Assembly (NCBI GenBank): GCA_965221145.1 | Contig: OZ244877.1 | Location: forward strand, 4,650,001 to 4,714,000 | Direction: 5' to 3' | Source: Bin5 sp965221145 | Lineage (GTDB): Bacteria; Chloroflexota; Anaerolineae; Caldilineales; Caldilineaceae | Length of the DNA stretch: 64,000 nucleotides | Part shown: positions 48,297 through 55,924 of the stretch, one piece after another | Numbering within the stretch: position 1 is the first letter of the stretch | How the letters are laid out: every line of letters starts with the position of its first letter | Notes under the pieces: model-generated | Database searches by the model: none | What the model was told of the DNA's origin: nothing | The model's input: only the letters and a program-made list of their open reading frames with translations | Translations under genes and position numbers: made by a program

Positions 48297-49532
48297 TCAC
48301 GTGATCAGCCCTTTGGCGCGAAACGCGGTCGCCAGCCGCCCAATCCCTTCCGTGATCTCCTCCGCCGTGTTGTAGCCAAAGCACAACCGCAGACAGTTGA
48401 CCCCGGAAACACCGTCCGGCGCAAACGGCGGCCCCGCCAAATAGCCCACATCGTACTCTTCCAGAATGTCGTCGCGCACGGCTGCCGCATCCGCCCCCTC
48501 CGGCAGTTGCAGCCAGATGAAAAGCCCGCCTTCGGGACGGCTCCAACGGGCGCCGCTGCCGGAGAAATTCTCGTCCAACGCCGCCAAGATCGCATCCCGG
48601 CGCAGCTTCTGGATATCGTTGATCTCCTCGATGTGGCTGTACAGATGGCTGGTGGAAAAGCGATGCACCGCCCACGAGCCAAAGGTGTTGACCGCGCCGC
48701 CGCTCTTTGCGCCCAGCGCCCGCTCCAGGAACGCCCGCGGGCCGGTCATATAACCGATACGCATCCCCGGCGCGATGATCTTGGAAAACGAAGCCACGTA
48801 GAGCACGCGGCCGCTGCCGTCCAGTGAATGGATCGACGGCTCGTCCTTGCCCTCAAAGCGCAGATCGACATAGCAGTCATCCTCCACAATCGGCACATCA
48901 TACTGCTGCGAAAGCGCCACCAACGCCTTGCGCCGCGCCAGGCTCATCGTCCAGCCCTGTGGATTCTGGAAGGTCGGCACCGTATAGATCAGCTTCGGTG
49001 TCTTGCCCTCGGCGCGCGCCGTGCGGATCGTCTCTTCTATCGCCGCCGGGATCATCCCCTCTTCATCGGTCGCCACGCCCCGCAAGTCGGCGCGAAAACG
49101 GCGCAGCGTATTGAGCGTTCCGGCATAGACGAAATCCTCCGTCAGCGCCACATCGCCCGGATCCAGCAGCGTCTCGGCAATCATATGAATCGGCTGGCTA
49201 GAGCCGTCGGCCAGGATGATCTCCTCGGCGGTCACGTTGATCGCCCTGTCCCGTTGCAGCTTGGCGGCCACGAACTCCCGCAGCGGCGTGTAGCCCTGGG
49301 GATGGGCATAGAGGGAGAGATCGCCGCCCTCCTCCTCCATCGCCTGCCGCAGACCATCGAGAAGCCCCGCCAGAGGCAAAGAACCCGGATCAGGATAGGC
49401 GACGGCAAAATCGTAACGGCCCCGTTTCCCAAAGCCCAGACCCTTCGGCTCTGACGCATTGCGGGCATACAATTTCTCATAAGTAAATTGCGCTAACGCT
49501 TCGCTGTTTGAGCGCTGGCTGAACGTTGACAT
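48297..49532 (-). CDS. PLP-dependent aminotransferase class I/II (LysN/2-aminoadipate aminotransferase-like)
   Basis: A 411-residue enzyme without the GntR domain of MocR regulators. It shows DLSLYAHPQGYTPLREFVA, LADGSSQPIHMIAE, YTVPTFQNPQGWTMSLARR, VEDDCYVDLRF and the PLP lysine in SFSKIIAPGMRIGYMTG. The family transaminates 2-aminoadipate, aromatic or branched amino acids. Two family B elements lie just upstream of its start, between it and the divergent hemL-like gene. Confidence 0.88.
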   Translation of the reverse strand: MSTFSQRSNSEALAQFTYEKLYARNASEPKGLGFGKRGRYDFAVAYPDPGSLPLAGLLDGLRQAMEEEGGDLSLYAHPQGYTPLREFVAAKLQRDRAINVTAEEIILADGSSQPIHMIAETLLDPGDVALTEDFVYAGTLNTLRRFRADLRGVATDEEGMIPAAIEETIRTARAEGKTPKLIYTVPTFQNPQGWTMSLARRKALVALSQQYDVPIVEDDCYVDLRFEGKDEPSIHSLDGSGRVLYVASFSKIIAPGMRIGYMTGPRAFLERALGAKSGGAVNTFGSWAVHRFSTSHLYSHIEEINDIQKLRRDAILAALDENFSGSGARWSRPEGGLFIWLQLPEGADAAAVRDDILEEYDVGYLAGPPFAPDGVSGVNCLRLCFGYNTAEEITEGIGRLATAFRAKGLIT

Positions 49533-49582
49533 GAGCGAATCTCCACTGTCGTGTAGGCGAGAGCTTTTTGAGGATTGCGGTA

Positions 49583-49642
49583 TTTGATGATTTTTTGTAT
49601 TGGCGCTGCAATTGAAGACATGTCCGCCAAAAAATCTTCAAA
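49583..49642 (-). repeat. Family B element, first of a close pair
   Basis: TTTGATGATTTTTTGTATTG at the left and GTCCGCCAAAAAATCTTCAA then A at the right. The orientation is opposite to the copies at 45036 and 39986. It lies 50 bp upstream of the aminotransferase start, so it would sit in its leader or promoter. Confidence 0.85.
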
Positions 49643-49687
49643 ATGAAGAGTACCTGCCAACGGACAAAAAGGCAACTGGGCATCCCT

Positions 49688-49746
49688 TTTGATGATTTTA
49701 TTATTGGCGCTGCAATTAAGGACATGTCCGCCAAAAAATCTTCAAA
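49688..49746 (-). repeat. Family B element, second of a close pair
   Basis: A 59-bp copy in the same orientation as the one 46 bp away, sharing GACATGTCCGCCAAAAAATC. It and its neighbour occupy much of the divergent promoter region 49533-49874. Confidence 0.85.
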
Positions 49747-49812
49747 TCGCGCAGTTGTGTACGCATACAAGAACTGTGATAATGTGAATCCCGTTACTCT
49801 CGCAATCACAAG

Positions 49813-49862
49813 ATTCGCCCGTTGCTAAGTGTGCGTAAAGCTGGAATCAGCAACGGGCGAAT
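49813..49862 (-). repeat. Family C hairpin in the leader of the hemL-like gene
   Basis: A 13-bp perfect stem ATTCGCCCGTTGC/GCAACGGGCGAAT around a 24-nt loop. In reverse complement the loop reads TGATTCCAGCTTTACGCACA, aligning with the family C loop. It ends 12 bp before ATG 49875. Confidence 0.75.
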
Positions 49863-49874
49863 AAAGGTGCAATT

Positions 49875-51245
49875 ATGGCAACCTTCGAAAACTCCAGACA
49901 ACTGATCGCCGAGGCATCCCAATCTCTGCCCGGCGGAGTGAATAGCAACTACCGCCTTGGGATCGCGCCGACGCCATTGGTTTTTGAACGCGGCGCTGGG
50001 CCTTACCTGTACGACGTAGACGGCAACCGGCTGATCGACTACTATCTGGGCATGGGGCCTATGATCCTGGGCCACAACCCGGCGCCGGTGCTGGAGGCTA
50101 TGCAGGAACAGCTAAAATCGGGCATCCTCTACGCCGGACAGAGCCGCATCGAGCAGGAAGCGGCCAGGCTGGTCTGCCAGATGGTCCCCTGCGCCGAACG
50201 GGTGCGCTTCAGTTGCGCCGGCAGCGAAGTGGTGCAGGCGGTGCTGCGTCTGGCCCGCGCCGCAACGCAGCGCTCCGTGATCATAAAATTTGAGGGGCAC
50301 TACCACGGTTGGCTCGACAACATCCTGTGGAGCATCGCGCCGTCCCCGGACGAATACGGCCCCGAGGACGCGCCCACCCCGATTCCCGCCAGCGCCGGAC
50401 AGGACTTGCAGGCCGGGCTGCACACAGAAGTGCTGCCCTGGAACAATCTGGAACTTCTGGAGAGGCGTCTTGAGCGGGAGGACGTAGCCGCCGTGATCAT
50501 GGAGCCGGCCATGTGCAACACCAGCGCCATCTTCCCGGTCGAAGGTTACCTGGAGGGCGTGCGCCGCGCCTGCACCGACACCGGCACAGTCCTGGTATTC
50601 GATGAGGTGATCACCGGCTTTCGCGTTGCGCCGGGCGGCGCCCAGGCCCATTTCGGCGTCACGCCCGATCTGGCGACCTTCGGCAAAGCCATCGCCAGCG
50701 GCTTCCCCGTCTCCTGCTTTGTCGGTCGCGCCGACCTGATGGATATGATTGCCCCGAGCCGACCGCATCCTAGCGCACTTGGCTCGGGGCAATTAGCCAG
50801 CGGCGGCGTGATGCACGGCGGCACCTTCAACGCTCATCCCGCCTGCATGGCCGCGCTGGTCGCCACATTGCACGAACTGCAGAAGCCGGAGACCTTCGTC
50901 GCCCTCGACCAGCAGGGAAAACGGCTGATGCAGGGCATCCGCGACGCATTGGACGCGGCTGACACCGCGCTCAAACAGCACAGCGGTAGCGCATCGAAAA
51001 TTCAGGCCCGCGTCGCCGGATTCCCCCAGATCTTCCACGTGGGATTCGGCGTGGAAGCGCCGGTCACCGACTATCGCAGTTCGTTGCAGGCGGATAAGGA
51101 GCGGTATGTGCGCTTCACCGAGGCCCTGCACCATCACGGCGTGCGCGCGCTGGAGCGGGGCGCGTGGTTCCTCTCCACCGCGCATACCGAGGAGGTGATC
51201 GACGCCACCGTGGCCGCGGTCGCCGCGGTGGCGCGGGAGATCTGA
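49875..51245 (+). CDS. Class III aminotransferase, glutamate-1-semialdehyde aminomutase-like, with hairpin insertion
   Basis: A 456-residue PLP enzyme: SLPGGVNSNYRLGIAPTPLV start, GHYHGWLDN, LVFDEVITGFRVAPGGAQA, and PLP lysine in ATFGKAIASGFPVSCFVG. It resembles HemL but may act on another amino acid, because GSA-AM neighbours are absent. After DLMDMIAP the family would run directly into the GTFNAHP segment. Here about 15 residues (SRPHPSALGSGQLAS) encoded by a family C hairpin are inserted in frame. A second unusual stretch, QHSGSASKI (near 375), derives from the GCGGTAGCGCAT motif. Confidence 0.85.
   Translation: MATFENSRQLIAEASQSLPGGVNSNYRLGIAPTPLVFERGAGPYLYDVDGNRLIDYYLGMGPMILGHNPAPVLEAMQEQLKSGILYAGQSRIEQEAARLVCQMVPCAERVRFSCAGSEVVQAVLRLARAATQRSVIIKFEGHYHGWLDNILWSIAPSPDEYGPEDAPTPIPASAGQDLQAGLHTEVLPWNNLELLERRLEREDVAAVIMEPAMCNTSAIFPVEGYLEGVRRACTDTGTVLVFDEVITGFRVAPGGAQAHFGVTPDLATFGKAIASGFPVSCFVGRADLMDMIAPSRPHPSALGSGQLASGGVMHGGTFNAHPACMAALVATLHELQKPETFVALDQQGKRLMQGIRDALDAADTALKQHSGSASKIQARVAGFPQIFHVGFGVEAPVTDYRSSLQADKERYVRFTEALHHHGVRALERGAWFLSTAHTEEVIDATVAAVAAVAREI
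50748..50793 (+). repeat. Family C hairpin in frame inside a gene
   Basis: A perfect 13-bp stem ATTGCCCCGAGCC (50748-50760)/GGCTCGGGGCAAT (50781-50793) around the loop GACCGCATCCTAGCGCACTT, which differs from the 16250 loop at only two of 20 positions although the stem is unrelated. Confidence 0.9.
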
Positions 51246-51246
51246 T

Positions 51247-52161
51247 TCAAACTTCGTCTTGCCAGTAGAGCGCTTTCAGGCGGCGAATATACTCCCGGTC
51301 CCGCCTTTCGACCGCCTCGTCGAACGTCGCCGGGTCCAGGAACCAGGGCTGCGCCTTCATCATCTGCTCGCGCAGCTTTTCGTTCTCGATGGCCTGCGGA
51401 TTGCGCACGTCTTCGGACCATTTCCAGATGCCCGCCAGGTCGTAGTGCAGGAACGGGCCTTCGTGGGGCATCCGAAAGCCAAAGGTGGAGACGATCCCCA
51501 ACTCGATATCCTCTGCGCTGGCCATTCCTTCCGCCCACAACTGGCTGGCCTCCTGCATGATTGCGGCCTGAATGCGGTTCAGCAGGTATCCCGATTTCTC
51601 CTTGTGCAGACGGATGGGGACTTTGCGCACGCTGCTCATCAGATCGCAGGTGATCTCGAAGGTCTCGTCGCTCGCGCCCGGTCCTTTGGCCACCTCCACG
51701 CCGGGGACGATATGCGGCGGCGCGAAGTAGTGGGTCAGTACCAGCTTGTCCTGGCGGCCGATCTCCGCGCCGATGTCGCTGAGCACCAGACGCGAGGTGT
51801 TGCTGGCGAAAATCGTGTGCGGCGGGCACAGGGCATCGAGCCGTTTGAACAGCGCCCGCTTGTCCGCCGCCCGCTCGATAATCACCTCGGTAACGAAGTC
51901 GCTGCGCGCGGCCAGCAGCGCCAGATCGGTGGTCGTTGTGATCCGCTCCAGTGTCTCCTCGGCCCGTTTCTGGCTGATCAGCTCGCCCTCGACGAAAAGC
52001 TCCAGCGCGCGGGCGATATTGGCCTCGGTCCCTGCCAGAAGTTCGTCGCTGAGATCGCTGATGATCGTCGGGTAGCCCCACAACGCGAAGTTGATCGCGA
52101 TGCCGAACCCCATCGTCCCGCCGCCCACAACCCCCACCGTCTTGATGTCGGATAGCTGCAT
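51247..52161 (-). CDS. 3-hydroxyacyl-CoA dehydrogenase family protein
   Basis: A 304-residue NAD-dependent enzyme. The dinucleotide fold reads TVGVVGGGTMGFGIAINFALWG. It has the family catalytic region (ASNTSRLVLSDIGAEIGRQDKLVLTHYFAPPHIVPGVEV, split over about 115-155) with the conserved His, and a helical C-terminal domain (SGYLLNRIQAAIMQEASQLW). It may act in fatty-acid or L-gulonate/carnitine-type oxidation. It is convergent with the hemL-like gene, one base apart. Confidence 0.88.
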   Translation of the reverse strand: MQLSDIKTVGVVGGGTMGFGIAINFALWGYPTIISDLSDELLAGTEANIARALELFVEGELISQKRAEETLERITTTTDLALLAARSDFVTEVIIERAADKRALFKRLDALCPPHTIFASNTSRLVLSDIGAEIGRQDKLVLTHYFAPPHIVPGVEVAKGPGASDETFEITCDLMSSVRKVPIRLHKEKSGYLLNRIQAAIMQEASQLWAEGMASAEDIELGIVSTFGFRMPHEGPFLHYDLAGIWKWSEDVRNPQAIENEKLREQMMKAQPWFLDPATFDEAVERRDREYIRRLKALYWQDEV

Positions 52162-52206
52162 GGTTCCCGTCCTCAGTTCAACCTGAGATGCTCGGCTTCT
52201 TCGCTG

Positions 52207-52683
52207 TTATTCGGCGTCGCTCAGCGCCAACTCCTGCAGCGGCTCGAGCTGTCCCACGTGGTAGCTCTCGTGGAAGACCAGATAGAAGTGCAGCCGCTCA
52301 TCCACGCTGACGCCCTGCTCTTCATCCAACACTTCCTCCAGTCGCGACTCCGGCATCGCTTTCAGCGCGGCGATAACCTGCTCGGACGCATCATCCAGCC
52401 GCGCCAGCAATGTCTCCAGCGGAATCGCCTTATCGCTGTCCGTCATCGGTTCGGAGCCGAAGCCGTACAGAGCGAACTCACCCTCGTCCGGCTTGCTCAC
52501 CCCGTCGATCACGCCCAGATACTGCATACGGTAGACCAGAATATGGCCCAGAATCCAGTTCATGCAGTTGCCGGGGAAGGGCAGTTGCAACATGCTGTCC
52601 GCGTGGGACAGCCCCTCCGTCTTCTGCTTGATGACACGATCGGTAATCCCCACGCTCTTGATGTATAGAGTTGGGCTATGCAT
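52207..52683 (-). CDS. DinB family metal-binding protein
   Basis: A 158-residue four-helix DinB-fold protein. Candidate metal-binding histidines are in NWILGHILVYR (about 45) and HESYHVGQLEPL (about 137-141). The family includes thiol-dependent transferases and stress proteins; the exact role is unknown. It is located 45 bp upstream of the dehydrogenase gene in transcription order, so the two may be cotranscribed. Confidence 0.82.
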   Translation of the reverse strand: MHSPTLYIKSVGITDRVIKQKTEGLSHADSMLQLPFPGNCMNWILGHILVYRMQYLGVIDGVSKPDEGEFALYGFGSEPMTDSDKAIPLETLLARLDDASEQVIAALKAMPESRLEEVLDEEQGVSVDERLHFYLVFHESYHVGQLEPLQELALSDAE

Positions 52684-52722
52684 GGCCTCTCCTTTTCTAT
52701 GGCCTTTGGTTGGATGCTCTTG

Positions 52723-52974
52723 CTATCTCCTGCTTCCGTTTTCTGCCGCGATGACCGGTCTCTCCTCGGTCAACCACTGAAACGGCACGCCGTTTGCATC
52801 GAGCGCCGACAGGTCCAGGTGACTCGAAGCTTGGTCAATATCTATGCCGACGACGTGACCATCGCTGTCCAGGTCAACCAGCACACTGTCCGAAACTGCC
52901 ACAGTTTCCGCGGCCTGGTCAGATCTGAACTCGACATACAGACTATCGGTTTCAGGAAAGTATCGGAATATCAT
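52723..52974 (-). CDS. DUF2283 protein (putative antitoxin-like partner)
   Basis: An 83-residue protein: MIFRYFPETDSLYVEFRSDQ ... VLVDLDSDGHVVGIDIDQAS, the DUF2283 pattern of a small beta-sheet protein with Asp/Gly turns. ATG 52974 is chosen because the family starts here. It lies two bases downstream of the partner gene on the same strand, so the two form a pair. DUF2283 genes often sit next to DUF4258 or similar genes in toxin-antitoxin-like arrangements (known association); function unproven. Confidence 0.8.
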   Translation of the reverse strand: MIFRYFPETDSLYVEFRSDQAAETVAVSDSVLVDLDSDGHVVGIDIDQASSHLDLSALDANGVPFQWLTEERPVIAAENGSRR

Positions 52975-52976
52975 TG

Positions 52977-53222
52977 CTAGTCCTTTCGAAAGCGCCGATC
53001 GAAAAACGCATTCAGAATCGTCTCGCCGTCTTCCAACGTAATGACTCGCAGGAAACGTGGCACGGGCGCACCCGGAGGCGTGATTTCGCCCCAATATCGG
53101 AAGCGACCATTCGGTTGACGTTCGCCCCGGATGGGATTGGTGATGACCTCAACGCACCAGACAGACTCAATTTCTGGACGCTTACAACGTACGATAACGT
53201 CAAAATGCCACGTTGTCTTCAA
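52977..53222 (-). CDS. DUF4258-like small protein (putative toxin partner)
   Basis: An 81-residue protein: TWHFDVIVRCKRPEIESVWC, NPIRGERQPNGRFRYWGEI, RVITLEDGETILNAFFDRRF. The layout (His near the start, RYWG core, DRRF end) matches small proteins usually found directly upstream of DUF2283. It would be the toxin or RNase-like half if the pair is a toxin-antitoxin module. It is close to the end of the first GH32-like gene. Confidence 0.7.
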   Translation of the reverse strand: MKTTWHFDVIVRCKRPEIESVWCVEVITNPIRGERQPNGRFRYWGEITPPGAPVPRFLRVITLEDGETILNAFFDRRFRKD

Positions 53223-53240
53223 ATTACAGGGTTTCGCCTC

Positions 53241-54845
53241 TCAGCGATAAATGTCCTCCATCTGCCATGCGTCCAGCGAGACCAGGCGCGCGTCCTGCCC
53301 CTGCGAGCGCAACGAAACACCGACGCTGTCCTCCCGCCCAGGGTAGACCCGCATGGCCACACACTGCTTCCCGTTGACAAACACCTCGACGACGCTTCTG
53401 TCCACAAAAACCCTCAACCGCAGCGGCTCATCCCGTTCAAGGAAGACCGGCCCCGTCTCCGGCGCCCGCGAACGCACATCCGGCAGGATCGAAGAGTAGG
53501 AGGAGTCGATTGAGATGAGGCTGTCGGTGGCCGCGGCCAGCCTGTCCCGCTGCCAGCCATTATACCGCTCCCAGTCGCGGAAGCCCCGCTCACGATAGAA
53601 GGCGATGCGGGTATACTCCTCCTTGCCGGGCGAGCGCAGTACGTTCAACTCCACCAGCGGCGCGTCGTTCGTCTCGATCTCCGCCATCAACTCGATCGCA
53701 TCCCCCCTGATGCTCCCCAGGACGATCTCCTGATTGGCCGGCAGCGTCAGACCGGCCATCTGCCGGTGCTCCCGCCGCAGCGATTCAACATCCCCCGCCG
53801 GTTCGACCAGCAGCGTATCGCGCCCGATCTTGTCCGTCCCTTGCAGCGTCAGGCGCCGCGGCAGCGTCATAATCTGATTCCAGCCCTCCGTCGGCTTGGC
53901 CGGGTTCATGTTGAAGATGACGTAGATGCCGCCCGTGCCGTCCGGCGTGGCCGAGGGCGCATGAACCCCGCCCGGCCTGGACGCGCCGAAGTTGAAATCA
54001 TGCTGCGAAGTCACCACAAACTTGTCGCGCTCCGTATCATAGTCGCCCAGCAGCGCCTGCCCGCCGCTCATGTGGCTGAAGAACAGTAGTATATGCCGGT
54101 CGCCGATCGGCCAGAAGTAGGGGCAAGCGCCGTCATCTCCGACAAGCGTGAAGCGGTCGTCCTCCACGAACGGGTGCAGATAGTCCCAATCGACCAGATT
54201 CGGCGAGCGGAACAGGAAGTTGGCGCGCGTGCGCTTGCCCGACGCGGCGTGGGGCAGCGTGCCGCCGGAGAGGGCGTAGTAGTGCTCGCCTTTCTTCCAG
54301 ATGCAGGGATCGAAGACCCGGTAGGGCAGCGGCGAGCCGTCCGCGCTGGCGATGGGAATGACCGGCCCGCCGGTCAGCTTCTCCCAGTTGAGCAGCAGCG
54401 GATCATGCGAGACGGCCACCATGTTGCCCACCTTGGTGCCGTGATAGATGGCGATCACCCTGTCCTCTTCCACCAGCGCCGCGCCCGAAAAGCAGCACTC
54501 CTCCGGGTTGGGATAGATGGCATAGGGCAGATCGCGCCAGTGGATCAGATCGTCGCTGACCGCGTGTCCCCAGTGCTGGCGCGGGTCTTCCGGCGGGTAG
54601 GCCTGGTAAAAGAGATGCCAGCGGCCCTGCCAGAAACAGAGTCCGTTCGGATCGTTGAGCGTATGCTCCGGGTTGACATAGTGATAGATTGGCCGGTGCG
54701 GATCGCCCTCGTAGCGTTTGCGATAGGCCAGCAGCCGTTGCAGCAACGGATTCGTCTGCAACTCGGCCTCCTGCTCAGCCAGCGTCTCGGAAAAACTGTA
54801 TTGGGGTACAAGGGAGGTGTTGTCGGCTCTCTCGGTAGAACTCAT
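53241..54845 (-). CDS. GH32-like glycoside hydrolase, copy 1
   Basis: A 534-residue two-domain protein: a five-bladed propeller with NDPNGLCFWQGRWHLFYQ (nucleophile Asp), VFDPCIWKKGEHYY (replacing FRDP) and DDGACPYFWPIGD (position of the usual EC motif; the acid/base Glu is Ala). A C-terminal beta-sandwich ends LRVFVDRSVVEVFVNGKQC. No signal peptide, so it acts inside the cell, probably on sucrose, fructans or a related sugar. ATG 54845 has AAGGAG eight bases upstream. It is about 99 percent identical to copy 2, separated by an IS element. Confidence 0.85.
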   Translation of the reverse strand: MSSTERADNTSLVPQYSFSETLAEQEAELQTNPLLQRLLAYRKRYEGDPHRPIYHYVNPEHTLNDPNGLCFWQGRWHLFYQAYPPEDPRQHWGHAVSDDLIHWRDLPYAIYPNPEECCFSGAALVEEDRVIAIYHGTKVGNMVAVSHDPLLLNWEKLTGGPVIPIASADGSPLPYRVFDPCIWKKGEHYYALSGGTLPHAASGKRTRANFLFRSPNLVDWDYLHPFVEDDRFTLVGDDGACPYFWPIGDRHILLFFSHMSGGQALLGDYDTERDKFVVTSQHDFNFGASRPGGVHAPSATPDGTGGIYVIFNMNPAKPTEGWNQIMTLPRRLTLQGTDKIGRDTLLVEPAGDVESLRREHRQMAGLTLPANQEIVLGSIRGDAIELMAEIETNDAPLVELNVLRSPGKEEYTRIAFYRERGFRDWERYNGWQRDRLAAATDSLISIDSSYSSILPDVRSRAPETGPVFLERDEPLRLRVFVDRSVVEVFVNGKQCVAMRVYPGREDSVGVSLRSQGQDARLVSLDAWQMEDIYR

Positions 54846-54864
54846 GGGTGTCGTTCTCCTTATT

Positions 54865-55924
54865 AGGACTTTCGCTAAGTCGGCTGGAAAGCTGGGATAG
54901 TAGGGCTGCGAAGTTGGTTTCGCAGGTAATCGCTGAACAGGTCAGTATGAACGCGATAGATGGTTTTGTTGAGCAAGGCAGCGTGAACCTTCAATGAAAG
55001 CCAGGCATGATAACAGCAAGCGAGGTGATTGCGCTGCGAACGAGCTTTGCGACATTGGCATTTGGCAGAGCCAGTCAACTGCTTCAATTCGCGGTGAAAT
55101 TCTTCGACGCCGACAGCGCAACTCGTTCGCGTGTTGAGCGACTTGCGTGATCACAGTCTCATCCAGATCATTGGTGATGACCCAGTCAATGTCGCCGTTT
55201 ATGGCAACTAGCTTGAACAATTTCACTTTGAAAGGCACTTTCTTGAGCTTGACAATGATGCCATGCTTGAGCCGTTCGTCGTTCCAATCGATTTCATTGA
55301 GATGAATGTAGCCCTCTTCTGCGCTCAGACTGACCAAGCGGTTGGCTTTGAGTGTGGTGTAGAAGGTCAATCCCAGACGGTGAATCAACTTCAGGTTCTG
55401 CCAGGAGCCATACCAACTGTCAAACAGCACCGTCTTGGCCTGAATCTGTTTGGCGCCGACCGCTCGCAGCAGCATCTCTTGAAAATGGTCGTTCTTTGAC
55501 TTCCCATCCGCCTCTTTGGCGTAGATGCGGAAATCAATCGGATAATACGCGCCGTCTTCACCACTGGTGTGAACCAGGTTGACGACACCGATGCCGCGCA
55601 CCAGACCGCCTTCAGCGCCACTGTATTGCAGCTTTATCATTTCGATTGACCGTGAATAGCGTTTGTCTTGCACACTGTCGTCAAGTATCAGGTACGCGTC
55701 CGCACTGTCGTCGATCAAGCCCACCGCCAGTTCCCATAGATGTCTGGAGGTGAGTCGCGCTCTTTTCAGGAAATCGCTGACTACATCGTGGCTCATGCCT
55801 TCCAGATGTTCAGCCAGATTGCTACAGGTGTAGTTGATCGGCGTGCTGACAAGGTATTCGACATACTTCTGTTTTGTAATCATGTCTCAAGCTTACACGA
55901 TCCTGACCTCCTGGCGAAAGTCCT
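54865..55924 (-). mobile_element. IS701/IS4-like insertion sequence between two GH32-like copies
   Basis: About 1.06 kb with inverted ends AGGACTTTCGCTA (left) and, in reverse complement, AGGACTTTCGCCA (right). The left end lies 19 bp upstream of the start codon of GH32 copy 1; the right end cuts the last codons of GH32 copy 2. A clear target duplication is not seen, as expected if the junctions were rearranged by duplication. Confidence 0.8.
54875..55883 (-). pseudogene. IS701-like DDE transposase, frameshifted near the third catalytic residue
   Basis: The first frame (ATG 55883) carries LILDDSVQDKRYS, YYPIDFRIYAKEADGKSKND and LFDSWYGSWQNLKLI (two catalytic Asp). Near 55130 the frame changes; the second frame gives VEEFHRELKQLTGSAKCQC with the catalytic Glu and a normal C-terminus. 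As written, the first frame ends with about 60 unrelated residues, so the transposase is probably inactive unless frameshifting restores it. It is the last remnant activity at the GH32 duplication junction. Confidence 0.8.

Noticed and set aside
49583..49746. Two spaced repeats as a short CRISPR array
   Set aside because: The units are palindromic family B elements found singly elsewhere; only two units and no cas genes.
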